Assembly: GCA_035494015.1 (NCBI GenBank)
Contig: DATJHJ010000058.1
Location: 1-64,000 of the forward strand
Origin: CADCTB01 sp035494015
GTDB lineage: Bacteria > Actinomycetota > Acidimicrobiia > Acidimicrobiales > AC-14
Reading direction: 5' to 3'
DNA: 64,000 bases
The translations under genes were made by a program, and so were the position numbers. Of this stretch, positions 1 through 8,269 are shown one piece after another. The first letter of the stretch is position 1. Each line of letters opens with the position of its first letter. Under the pieces are notes generated by a model. It was not told the origin of the DNA and did not search any database. It was given only the letters and a program-made list of their open reading frames with translations.

Positions 1-1
1 G

Positions 2-70
2 GCGCTGGAGTGGGGACGCAAGCTGGCCGCGGCGACGACGTTGCCGATCGAGGTCCGACCGTTCCAGTGA
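2..70 (+). CDS. C-terminal end of a YCII-related (DGPF) protein, partial
   Basis: Only the last 22 codons are inside the window, reading ALEWGRKLAAATTLPIEVRPFQ and ending at a TGA at 68-70. This tail is typical of small YCII-related/DGPF-domain proteins, which are habitually encoded next to ECF42-type sigma factors. The stop overlaps the GTG start of the following sigma gene (GTGA), so the two are translationally coupled. The family call rests on this short tail plus the neighbour, so it is good but not certain. Confidence 0.7.
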   Translation, partial: ALEWGRKLAAATTLPIEVRPFQ

Positions 71-1272
71 GCGTCGAGGGCGTGTTCGCGGCGGAGTACG
101 GGCGGGCGGTCGCGGTCCTGGTCCGGGTGTTCGGCGACATCGAGCTCGCCGAGGAGGCGGTCCAGGACGCCTTCGTCGTCGCCCTCGAGAAGTGGCCGGT
201 CGCCGGCGTCCCCCCGAACCCCGGCGGCTGGATCGTGACCACCGCCCGCAACCGGGCCATCGACCGCGTCCGGCGGGAGTCCTCCCGGGACGACCGCCAC
301 GCGGAGGCGGCCCGGATCCAAACCCGTGACGAGCCCCCGAAGGAGGTGGGACCCGTGCCCGACGACCGCCTCCGCCTGATCTTCACGTGCTGCCACCCGT
401 CCCTCGCCCCCACGGCCCAGGTGGCGCTGACCCTCCGCCTGCTGGGCGGCCTGGAGACGGGCGAGATCGCCCGGGCCTACCTGGTGCCCGAGGCCACCAT
501 GGCCCAGCGCCTGGTCCGGGCCAAGCGCAAGATCCGCGACGCCCACATCCCCTACCGCGTCCCGAGCGACGCCGAGCTCCCCGACCGCCTGCGGCCGGTG
601 CTGGCCGTCGTCTACCTGATCTTCAACGAGGGCCACACGGCCAGCGCCGGCGACGAGCTCGTGCGCCAGGATCTGTGTGCCGAGGCCATCCGGCTCGCCC
701 GCCTCCTCGCCACCCTCATGCCCGACGAGCCCGAGGTCCTCGGCCTGCTGGCCCTGCTCCTGCTGACCGAGTCCCGGCGGCCGGCCCGGACCGGGCCCGA
801 CGGCTCCCTCGTCCTGCTCGCCAACCAGGACCGGTCGCGGTGGGACCCCGAGCTCATCGCCGAAGGCCAGGCCTTGGTCCGGGCCTGCCTGCGCCGCAAC
901 CAGCCGGGGCCGTACCAGATCCAGGCTGCCGTCAACGCCGTGCACAGCGACGCCGCCGCCGCGGCGGACACCGACTGGGGCCAGATCCTCCAGCTCTACG
1001 ACCAGCTCCTGGCCCTGTCGCCCACGCCGGTCGTGGCCCTGAACCGGGCGGTGGCGGTCGCCGAGGTCCACGGCCCCGCCCTGGCCCTGGCCGCCATCGA
1101 GTCCCTGGACCTGGACGACTACCACCTGTTCCACGCCCTGCGGGCCGACCTGCTCCGCCGGCTGGGCCGGAGCGAGGAGGCGGCGGCCGCCTACGACGAC
1201 GCCCTGGCCCGGGCCGGCAACGCCGCCGAGCGCCGGTTCCTGGAGGCGCGCCGGGGGTCGGTCACCCCCTAG
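67..1272 (+). CDS. ECF42-type RNA polymerase sigma factor with C-terminal helical extension
   Basis: A 401-residue sigma factor. The N-terminal ~70 residues carry sigma region 2 (AEEAVQDAFVVALEKWP, then the GGWIVTTARNRAIDRVRRE stretch). A region-4 helix-turn-helix follows (LLGGLETGEIARAYLVPEATMAQRLVRAKRKI), and then a ~220-residue helical extension (DUF6596/TPR-like), which separates this class from ordinary ~180-residue ECF factors. I chose the GTG at 67 over the upstream ATG at 10 because it overlaps the stop of the DGPF gene. In this family the extension takes the place of a classical anti-sigma factor and DGPF proteins are the usual partners. The stop codon abuts a long palindrome. Confidence 0.88.
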   Translation: MSVEGVFAAEYGRAVAVLVRVFGDIELAEEAVQDAFVVALEKWPVAGVPPNPGGWIVTTARNRAIDRVRRESSRDDRHAEAARIQTRDEPPKEVGPVPDDRLRLIFTCCHPSLAPTAQVALTLRLLGGLETGEIARAYLVPEATMAQRLVRAKRKIRDAHIPYRVPSDAELPDRLRPVLAVVYLIFNEGHTASAGDELVRQDLCAEAIRLARLLATLMPDEPEVLGLLALLLLTESRRPARTGPDGSLVLLANQDRSRWDPELIAEGQALVRACLRRNQPGPYQIQAAVNAVHSDAAAAADTDWGQILQLYDQLLALSPTPVVALNRAVAVAEVHGPALALAAIESLDLDDYHLFHALRADLLRRLGRSEEAAAAYDDALARAGNAAERRFLEARRGSVTP

Positions 1273-1319
1273 TTTTGGCTGCAGTTACCCGCCAATGGGC
1301 GGCCAAGTGCAGCCAAAAC
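1272..1319. repeat. Palindromic repeat A, copy 1 (terminator-like)
   Basis: A 48-bp interrupted palindrome between the convergent sigma and RNase H genes. The outer arms GTTTTGGCTGCA (1272-1283) and TGCAGCCAAAAC (1308-1319) are perfect complements. An inner CCGCC/GGCGG pair extends the stem around a small loop. The arm sequence recurs at about 18.05, 32.29 and 34.78 kb. Its position suggests a bidirectional terminator. Confidence 0.75.
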
Positions 1320-1331
1320 AGGCAGGGCCGG

Positions 1332-2333
1332 TCAGCGGGGCGGGGCCAGCACCCACACGTCCTCCTCGCCCAGGCTGTCCTGCAGGGCGCGCACGGCCCG
1401 GCCTACACCGGCGTCGTCGCCGTCCCACACCGCCACCGCCTCGTCGGCCTCGCGGGCCAGCCAGGCATCGCGGCGGCGCAGGGCGGCGCCGGCCAGCTGC
1501 TTGGTCGCCGGCGCCTTCGATTGCAGGACGACGGTACCCCGGGCCTTGCTGGCCAGGTCGGCGAAATGCCGCCGGCTCTCCGCCGGCCACACCAAGTCGG
1601 GATCGGGATAGGGGAGCACGGCGACATAGGGGACGCCCGCCTCGGTGGCCGCCTCGGCGGCCAGCTGCTCGGCGCCCAGGCCGAGCCCGGTGAGCACCAC
1701 CAGGTCGGGGTGGAGCTGGGCCTTGGCGGCCAGCAGCTCGGCCAGCTTGGCCCGCACCCCGGCGGCGACCGGGTTGTCGTCGTAGCCCCCCAGCTCGGGT
1801 GGCTTGTGCCCGATGACGGCGACCAGGTGACCCTCGGGCCGGCGCGGGTCACCGGCGCCCGGGGCGTCGGCGGGCCCCAGCGCGGTGGGTGGGTCCTCCC
1901 CGCTCCGCCCGACCTGGGTGCGGGCCGCCTCCACGGCGAGGCGGTCGACCAGGTCGTTGAACGGGTCCGCGCCGTGGCCCTTCACCCACCGGAAGGTGAC
2001 CCGGGCCGGGTCGGCCCGGACGGCCTGGATCAGGGGCTCCCACAGATCCCGGTTGGCCACCGGCTTCTTGGCCTTGTTCATCCAGCCCCGGGCCAGCCAG
2101 CCCTCCCACCAGCGGTCGCGGAAGCAGTTGACGACGTAGGTGGAGTCGCTGACGATGACCAGCGGGCCCGGGTTCGACGTGACCGCCTCGAGGGCGGCCT
2201 GGATCTCCATCCGCTGGTTCGTCGTGGCCGCCGCGGCCCCACTGGCGTACCGGCCGCCGGGCACGGCCCATGCCCAGCCGCCCGGCCCCGGGTTCCCCAG
2301 GCAGGCCCCGTCGGTGTACACCTCGGTGGTCAC
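1332..2333 (-). CDS. Ribonuclease HI fused to a SLOG/YspA-like nucleotide-binding domain
   Basis: A 333-residue two-domain protein. Residues 1-140 are RNase HI: the acidic residues D8, E43, D63 and D130 and the H120 of the flexible loop line up with the E. coli set D10, E48, D70, D134 and H124. It would cleave RNA in RNA-DNA hybrids. After a Gly/Pro-rich linker (about 141-165), residues 172-333 look like a SLOG/DUF1273 (YpsA/YspA) domain: IGHKPPELGGY, LTGLGLGAEQLAAEAA, and a C-terminal ADEAVAVWDG block. SLOG domains bind nucleotides or nucleotide-derived ligands. The usual RNase HI is ~150 residues, so the second half is an addition. The gene is convergent with the sigma gene and divergent from aceE. 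Confidence 0.85.
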   Translation of the reverse strand: MTTEVYTDGACLGNPGPGGWAWAVPGGRYASGAAAATTNQRMEIQAALEAVTSNPGPLVIVSDSTYVVNCFRDRWWEGWLARGWMNKAKKPVANRDLWEPLIQAVRADPARVTFRWVKGHGADPFNDLVDRLAVEAARTQVGRSGEDPPTALGPADAPGAGDPRRPEGHLVAVIGHKPPELGGYDDNPVAAGVRAKLAELLAAKAQLHPDLVVLTGLGLGAEQLAAEAATEAGVPYVAVLPYPDPDLVWPAESRRHFADLASKARGTVVLQSKAPATKQLAGAALRRRDAWLAREADEAVAVWDGDDAGVGRAVRALQDSLGEEDVWVLAPPR

Positions 2334-2420
2334 AGTTCCCTCATCATCGAGCGCCCATCACAGCATCCGGTAACAGTCGGTGCAGGTTCGAAGTCGGATT
2401 CCGGGGGGTGAGAGACTGGA

Positions 2421-5123
2421 ATGGTGATCTTCGACGGCTTCAGCCAGCAGCTCCCCGACATCGATCCGCAGGAGACGGCCGAGTGGGTCGACTCCTTGGA
2501 GATGGTGGCCGACGAGCGGGGCCGGACCCGGGCCCGGTTCCTGCTCATGAAACTCCTGGAACGGGCGCGCGAGCTGGGCGTCGGGCTGCCCAACACCGTC
2601 TCCAGCCCGTACATCAACACCATCCCGCCCGAGAAGGAGCCGTGGTTCCCGGGCGACGAGCACATCGAGCGGCGCATCCGGGCCTTCATCCGGTGGAACG
2701 CGGCGGTGATGGTCACCCGGGCCAACAAGAAGGCCAAGGGGATCGGCGGGCACCTGGCCACCTACGCCAGCTCGGCCGCCCTGTACGAGGTCGGGTTCAA
2801 CCACTTCTTCCGGGGCAAGGACAACGGCCAGGCCGGCGACCAGGTCTTCTTCCAGGGCCACGCCGCCCCCGGCATCTACGCCCGCGCCTTCCTCGAGGGG
2901 CGGCTGACCGAGGGCCAGCTCGACCACTTCCGCCAGGAGATCGCCGCCGGTCCCGGCGGTGGCCTGTCCAGCTACCCCCACCCCCGGCTCATGCCCGACT
3001 TCTGGGAGTTCCCGACCGTCTCCATGGGCATCGGCCCCATCAACGCGGTGTACCAGGCCCGCTTCAACCGGTACCTGCTCAATCGCGAGTTGTCGGACAC
3101 CAGCAAGTCCCGGGTGTGGTGTTTCGTGGGCGACGGCGAGTTCGACGAGCCCGAGAGCGTGGCCGGGCTCACCCTCGCCGCCCGCGAGCACCTCGACAAC
3201 CTGGTCTTCGTCGTCAACTGCAACCTGCAGCGCCTCGACGGGCCGGTGCGGGGCAACGGCAAGGTCATCCAGGAGATGGAGGCCCTGTTCCGGGGCGCGG
3301 GCTGGAACGTCATCAAGGTCATCTGGGGCTCGGGCTGGGATCCGCTGCTGGCCCGCGACGTCGACGGCGTGCTGCTCAACAAGATGAACAAGACCCTCGA
3401 CGGGGAGTACCAGAAGTACGCCACCGAGAGCGGTGCCTACATCCGGGAGCACTTCTTCGGCCCCGACCCCCGGCTGCGGGCCATGGTCGAGCACCTGTCC
3501 GACGACGACCTCCGCAACCTCCCCCGGGGCGGGCACGACTACCGCAAGCTGTATGCCGCCTACTCGGCGGCCATCGAGACCAACGGCGCCCCCACGGTCA
3601 TCCTGGCCAAGACCATCAAGGGCTGGACGCTCGGCCCCGGCTTCGAGGCGGTCAACGCCACCCACCAGATCAAGGAGATGTCCAAGCAGCACCTGGCCAC
3701 CTTCCGGGAGCGCCTGCACCTGCAGGACGAGATCCCCGAGGAGGCCCTCAACGCCCCCGAGCCGCCGTACTACCGGCCCGCTCCGGGGTCGGTGGAGTAC
3801 GAGTACATGATGGAGCGCCGCCGGGCCCTGTCCGGGTCGCTGCCCAAGCGGGTGGTGCGCCAGCGCACCCTGCCGACCCCCAGCGCCAAGGTCTTCGCCG
3901 GGCTCCGCGAGGGGTCCGGGAAGCGGGAGTTCTCGACCACCATGGCCATGACCGGGCTGCTCCGCGACCTGCTGCGGGACAAGGGCATGGGCGCCCACGT
4001 CGTCCCGATCATCCCCGACGAGGCCCGCACCTTCGGCATGGACGCCCTGTTCCCCGAGGTCAAGATCTACGCCCCCTTCGGTCAGCTGTACGAACCCGTC
4101 GATGCCGCCTTCCCCCTGTCCTACAAGGAGTCGCAGAAGGGCCAGATCCTGGAGGAGGGCATCACCGAGGCGGGGTCGATGGCCACGTTTACCGCGGCGG
4201 GCACCGCGGCGGTCACCCACGGCGTGCCCATGGTCCCGTTCTTCACCTTCTACTCGATGTTCGGCTTCCAGCGGGTGGGCGACCTGATCTGGGCCTTCGG
4301 CGACATCCGGGGCAAAGGCTTCCTGTGCGGGGCGACGGCGGGCCGCACCACCCTCAACGGCGAGGGCCTCCAGCACGAGGACGGGCACAGCCTGCTGCTG
4401 GCGTCGACCGTGCCCAACCTGGCCGCCTACGACCCCGCCTTCGCCTACGAGCTGGGCGTGATCGTGGAGGACGGCCTGCGCCGCATGTACGGGCCCGACC
4501 CGGAGGACGTCTTCTACTACCTGACCCTCTACAACGAGAACTACGTGATGCCGCCGATGCCGGCCGATAGCGAGGACGGGATCCGCCGGGGCCTGTACAA
4601 GTTCGCCCCGGCGCCCGAGGGACCGTCGCGGCGGGCGACGCTGATCTTCAGCGGCACCGCCCAGGGCGCGGCCCGGGAGGCGCAGCGGGTCCTGGCCGCC
4701 GACCACGACGTCGCCGCCGAGCTGTGGAGTGCCACGTCCTACAAAGCCCTGCGGGAGGACGCCCTCGACGCCGAGCGCTGGAACCGGCTCCACCCCACCG
4801 AGCCGGCCCGGGCGCCCTACGTGACCGAGGCCCTGTCGGAGTCCGAGGGCCCGGTGGTGGCGGTGACCGACTTCATGAAGGCGGTGCCCGACCAGGTGTC
4901 GCGGTGGGTCCCGCGGGCGTACGTGTCGCTCGGCACCGACGGGTACGGGCGCTCGGACACCCGGGCCAACCTGCGCCGCCACTTCGAGACCGACACCGCC
5001 CACGTGGTGGTCGCGGTGCTGGCCGCCCTGGTGTCCACCGAGGACGCCAAGCCCCAGGAGGTGGCGGACGCCATCGCCCGCTACGGCGTCGACCCCGAGG
5101 CGGCCAACCCCCGCACCGCCTGA
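2421..5123 (+). CDS. aceE: Pyruvate dehydrogenase E1 component, homodimeric type
   Basis: A 900-residue thiamine-diphosphate enzyme matching the length and layout of homodimeric AceE (E. coli ~887). It decarboxylates pyruvate and passes the acetyl group to the lipoyl domain of E2 in the pyruvate dehydrogenase complex. Visible hallmarks are the N-terminal SSPYINTI...PWFPGDE segment, GHAAPGIYARAFLEGR, SSYPHPRLMPDFWEFPTVSMG, and the ThDP motif GDGEFDEPES through NCNLQ. It also has the transketolase-type middle domain (YKESQKGQILEEGITEAGSM). E2 and E3 are not in this window, as is common in actinobacteria. The gene stands alone downstream of the divergent RNase H gene. Confidence 0.96.
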   Translation: MVIFDGFSQQLPDIDPQETAEWVDSLEMVADERGRTRARFLLMKLLERARELGVGLPNTVSSPYINTIPPEKEPWFPGDEHIERRIRAFIRWNAAVMVTRANKKAKGIGGHLATYASSAALYEVGFNHFFRGKDNGQAGDQVFFQGHAAPGIYARAFLEGRLTEGQLDHFRQEIAAGPGGGLSSYPHPRLMPDFWEFPTVSMGIGPINAVYQARFNRYLLNRELSDTSKSRVWCFVGDGEFDEPESVAGLTLAAREHLDNLVFVVNCNLQRLDGPVRGNGKVIQEMEALFRGAGWNVIKVIWGSGWDPLLARDVDGVLLNKMNKTLDGEYQKYATESGAYIREHFFGPDPRLRAMVEHLSDDDLRNLPRGGHDYRKLYAAYSAAIETNGAPTVILAKTIKGWTLGPGFEAVNATHQIKEMSKQHLATFRERLHLQDEIPEEALNAPEPPYYRPAPGSVEYEYMMERRRALSGSLPKRVVRQRTLPTPSAKVFAGLREGSGKREFSTTMAMTGLLRDLLRDKGMGAHVVPIIPDEARTFGMDALFPEVKIYAPFGQLYEPVDAAFPLSYKESQKGQILEEGITEAGSMATFTAAGTAAVTHGVPMVPFFTFYSMFGFQRVGDLIWAFGDIRGKGFLCGATAGRTTLNGEGLQHEDGHSLLLASTVPNLAAYDPAFAYELGVIVEDGLRRMYGPDPEDVFYYLTLYNENYVMPPMPADSEDGIRRGLYKFAPAPEGPSRRATLIFSGTAQGAAREAQRVLAADHDVAAELWSATSYKALREDALDAERWNRLHPTEPARAPYVTEALSESEGPVVAVTDFMKAVPDQVSRWVPRAYVSLGTDGYGRSDTRANLRRHFETDTAHVVVAVLAALVSTEDAKPQEVADAIARYGVDPEAANPRTA

Positions 5124-5195
5124 CCCAGCCTCGGCGCGGCTGGGGACCTCGGCTATGGCACCATCGGTCATAGAGGTCCAGGGCCTGGAGGCCGG

Positions 5196-7394
5196 ATGAC
5201 GCTGACGGTGTTCGACGCGGTCGACGAGGGCGGGCGCGTTCTGTCGCGGGTCAGGGCCTTGGTGACCGAGGAACTGCGGGCCCTCGGCCGCCCCGACCTG
5301 ATCGACGACGCCGTGCTGGTGGCCAGCGAGCTGTCGGCCAACGCCATGCTCCACGCCGGCGGGATCGTGGCCGTGCGCGTGGCCCGGGTGGACAGGGGAG
5401 CTCGGATCGAGGTGCACGACGCCACGCGTATCCCCCCGGTCGTGGCCCGCCAGTCCTCCGAGGCCATGACCGGTCGGGGGCTGCAGCTGGTGGCGTCGCT
5501 GTCCCGCCGGTGGGGCGCCGACCCGACGCCGGACGGCAAGGTGGTGTGGGCGGAGCTTTCCGGGGAACGGAGATCGTCGGCGCTGGCACCGGAGGGCCTG
5601 CTCGCCTTCTGGGACGACGACGACTGGACCGCCGACGGCGGCTCGGTGGCGCGCTACCGCGTGTCGCTCGGCGACGTCCCCACGTCGCTGCTGCTGTCGG
5701 CGAAGGCGCACGTGGACAACCTGGTTCGGGAGTTGACGCTGGCCGAGCGGGGGGCCGAGTCCAACGTGAGCGGGGAGCTGCCGCCCCATCTGGCGTCGTT
5801 GATCACCACCGTCACCACCCGCTTCTCCGAAGCCCGCCAATCGATCAAACGCCAAGCCATCGCCGCTGCCGCCCAGGGGCTGACCCGGGTTCACCTCGAG
5901 CTCAACCTCCCCGCCAGCGCCGCCGACGCCGGTGAGGACTACCTGGCCGCCCTCGACCAGGCCGACTCGTACTCGCACGCCGCCCGGCTGCTCACCGTCG
6001 AGACGCCGCCGCAGCACCGGCTCTTCCGCCACTGGTACATCGGCGAGCTGGTGTCGCAGCTCCGGGCCGCGGAGGCCGGCCTGCCCGCGCCGCCGGCGCA
6101 GCCATTCGAGGAACGCCTCCTCGACGAGTTCGACAGGGCGTCCCGTGGCCAGGCCGCCTCGGAACGGGCGGCCCGGTTGTACGAGCTGTCGGCCGCCCTG
6201 ACCGGGGCCGCCACCCACGAGGCGGTGGCCAGCGCCGTGCTCGAACAGGGCGTCGCCGCCCTCGGCGCGTCGGGCGGCGGGGTGCTCCTGGCCGCAGAGG
6301 CCGACCGCCTCGTGGTGCCCGGCACGGTGGGCTACGACGAGACCGTGGTGGACGGCATGCGGGAGGAGTCGTCGGACGCCGAGCTTCCGGCGGCCGTCGC
6401 CCTGCGCACCGGCACCCCGGTGTGGATCGAGTCCCGCGACGAGCGCGACCGGCGCTTCCCGGAGCTGACCAACCTGGAGCGGGGGACGGTGTCCACGTGC
6501 GCGGTGCCCTTGCTCGCCGGCGACCGGCGCCTCGGCGCGCTCCGCTTCAGCTTCCCCCAGCCCCGGCTGTTCGACGAGGACGAGCGCCGCTTCGTACTGG
6601 CCCTCGCCGCCCAGACCGCCCAGGCCCTCGACCGGGCCCAGCTCTACGAGCAGCGCCTCGACTTCAGCCGCCGGCTGCAGCGCAGCCTGCTCCCCCGCCG
6701 CCTGACCCCGCCCCCGCACATGGCCATCGCCGGGGTGTACCACTCGCTGGGCGACGGGGCCGAGCTGGGCGGCGACATCTACGACCTGTGGTCCATGGAG
6801 GACGGCCGGTGGGGGCTGACCATCGGAGACGCCTCGGGTACCGGTCCGGAGGCCGCGGCCCTGACCGCCATGGTCCGCTTCAGCTTGCGGGCTCTGGCCA
6901 CGAGGGCGGCCACACCGGCGTCGGTGGTCGAGCAGCTCAACCGCGCCCTCCTGGGCGCCGAGTTGGGTGGCTTCGACGGCGAGCGCTTCTGCACCGCCCT
7001 CTTCGGTGTGCTCACCCCCGGGCCGACCGCTTCGGTCGTCGAGCTCGCCGGGGGTGGCCACCCGTCGCCGATGGTTCGTCGCGCCGGCGGGGGCATCGAG
7101 GAGATCCCCGTCGGCGGGTCGTTGCTCGGCGTGCTCGACGACGCCACGGTCGGGTGGGCGATCGTGACGCTCGAACCCGGGGACACCCTCGTGTTGTTCA
7201 CCGATGGTGTCATCGAAGCTCGGCGCCAGGGTGAGCTGTTCGGCGTCGAAGGAGTCCGCGGCGTGCTCGAGTCGGGCCCGTCAGGCGCGGCCGCCCTGGC
7301 CGAGGCCCTGGAGGCGGCCGTGCTCGAGCACACGGGCGGCGTGGTCAGCGACGATCTGGCCCTCCTCGTCCTCCAGGCGACAGGCGACCACTGA
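5196..7394 (+). CDS. Multidomain regulator: HATPase (RsbW-like), GAF and SpoIIE-type PP2C phosphatase
   Basis: A 732-residue cytoplasmic signalling protein. Residues ~1-125 form a GHKL/RsbW-type ATPase (LVASELSANAMLHAGG as the N-box, GRGLQLVASLSRRWG as the G-box). Residues ~140-310 are an uncharacterised helical segment. A GAF domain (~315-470) ends in a helix (AQTAQALDRAQLYEQRL). A SpoIIE-like PP2C phosphatase domain (~490-732) shows GAELGGDIYDLW, IGDASGTGPEAAALT, AGGGHPSPM and LFTDGVIEAR. Such domains act on STAS-domain anti-anti-sigma factors: kinases phosphorylate them and PP2C phosphatases dephosphorylate them. Having both in one chain suggests a self-contained switch. No STAS gene lies nearby. 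Isolated gene. Confidence 0.9.
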   Translation: MTLTVFDAVDEGGRVLSRVRALVTEELRALGRPDLIDDAVLVASELSANAMLHAGGIVAVRVARVDRGARIEVHDATRIPPVVARQSSEAMTGRGLQLVASLSRRWGADPTPDGKVVWAELSGERRSSALAPEGLLAFWDDDDWTADGGSVARYRVSLGDVPTSLLLSAKAHVDNLVRELTLAERGAESNVSGELPPHLASLITTVTTRFSEARQSIKRQAIAAAAQGLTRVHLELNLPASAADAGEDYLAALDQADSYSHAARLLTVETPPQHRLFRHWYIGELVSQLRAAEAGLPAPPAQPFEERLLDEFDRASRGQAASERAARLYELSAALTGAATHEAVASAVLEQGVAALGASGGGVLLAAEADRLVVPGTVGYDETVVDGMREESSDAELPAAVALRTGTPVWIESRDERDRRFPELTNLERGTVSTCAVPLLAGDRRLGALRFSFPQPRLFDEDERRFVLALAAQTAQALDRAQLYEQRLDFSRRLQRSLLPRRLTPPPHMAIAGVYHSLGDGAELGGDIYDLWSMEDGRWGLTIGDASGTGPEAAALTAMVRFSLRALATRAATPASVVEQLNRALLGAELGGFDGERFCTALFGVLTPGPTASVVELAGGGHPSPMVRRAGGGIEEIPVGGSLLGVLDDATVGWAIVTLEPGDTLVLFTDGVIEARRQGELFGVEGVRGVLESGPSGAAALAEALEAAVLEHTGGVVSDDLALLVLQATGDH

Positions 7395-7438
7395 CGCCTG
7401 CCTCATTGGCCTGCAGGCCTGGCCGTTGGCCGCCTTCT

Positions 7439-8269
7439 CTAGAAGATGCCGAGGAACTTGGTCGTGGTGGTGGCGGAGGGGACGACGGTGGTCGTCGTGG
7501 CCACAGGGGCCTTGGTGGTCGTCGGGGCGACCGTGGTCGATCCCGCCTTGACCGTCGTGCTCGTCGTGGTCGCCCCCTTGGCCGTGGTCGTGGTCGCCCC
7601 CTTGGCCGTGGTCGAGGTGGCGCCCGCCGCCGCACTGGCGGAATCGGCGCCGGCCGAGATGTGGAAGGTGACCTGGGCCGGGTTGGAGTTGGGGACGATG
7701 TCGGCGGGCGAATCCGGGACGACGTCGGGCGCGGTGCCGGGGACGGTGAAGGCGATGAGGGTGGCGTCGACATCGCTGCCGAAACCGGGCTCGGCGTTGG
7801 TCCACACCGCCGAGACCTGCATCGACCCGTCGGCCTGCACCGCGGGGCTGACGATCTGGAAGAGGTTGGCCAGGTTTGACTGCGCCCCGCCGAACGCCGT
7901 GCTGGTGGTGTTCATGGCCACGACCAGGCCGGGGAAGGCCGGGTTGTGGCCGGGCTTGACCGCCGCGGCCGGGGCCGGGAGCGCGCCGCCGAGGCGGAAC
8001 TGGGCGGACAGCGCGCTCGGGTCCTTGGCCGTGAAGACCAGGGCGACGACCATGCCCCGGCCACCACTGCCCTGCACCGACCCCTTCTCCGGGAGGATCA
8101 CCCGGGCGACCACGGGCGTGGCCGGCAGGGTCGAGCTGGTGGTGGGCTGGAAGAGCAGGGATGTGGGCGACGACGAGGAGCTCTTCCCGCCCGAGCTGCA
8201 GGCGGCCAGGAGGACAGCGGCCAGGGCGGCCAGGACGAGGCCGCGGCGGATCAGGGGGGTCATGGCCAC
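7439..8269 (-). CDS. Lipoprotein with Thr-rich C-terminal tail
   Basis: A 276-residue predicted lipoprotein. The signal peptide ends in a lipobox (VLLAAC, Cys near residue 24), followed by a Ser/Thr linker. The core (~45-205) is a beta-rich extracellular domain with repeated APDVVP/VSAVWTN-type strands that resembles cohesin-like modules only loosely; I cannot name the family. The last ~65 residues are low-complexity Thr/Ala (ATTTT repeats) ending in KFLGIF. The GTG start at 8269 overlaps the stop of the upstream Asp-box gene by one base (TAGTG); an ATG at 8263 is the alternative. Coupling implies that the two act together outside the cell. Confidence 0.75.
   Translation of the reverse strand: MAMTPLIRRGLVLAALAAVLLAACSSGGKSSSSSPTSLLFQPTTSSTLPATPVVARVILPEKGSVQGSGGRGMVVALVFTAKDPSALSAQFRLGGALPAPAAAVKPGHNPAFPGLVVAMNTTSTAFGGAQSNLANLFQIVSPAVQADGSMQVSAVWTNAEPGFGSDVDATLIAFTVPGTAPDVVPDSPADIVPNSNPAQVTFHISAGADSASAAAGATSTTAKGATTTTAKGATTTSTTVKAGSTTVAPTTTKAPVATTTTVVPSATTTTKFLGIF

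Noticed and set aside
2380..2410. tRNA T-loop-like GGTTCGAAGTC upstream of aceE
   Set aside because: No acceptor, D or anticodon arm could be found around it.
387..2411. Very long open frame (674 codons) across the sigma factor and RNase H genes
   Set aside because: It is Pro/Arg/Gly-rich with no domain, and runs in the wrong frame through two well-supported genes; a typical shadow of high-GC coding sequence.
2358..7061. 1567-codon minus-strand frame opposite aceE and the PP2C regulator
   Set aside because: Low-complexity His/Gly/Leu/Val-rich antisense of two confident genes; no motif and no start signal.
7550..7620. Repeats of GTCGTGGTCGCCCCCTTGGCCGTG as a possible CRISPR or VNTR array
   Set aside because: They are the coding sequence of the Thr/Ala-rich lipoprotein tail, in frame and without spacers.
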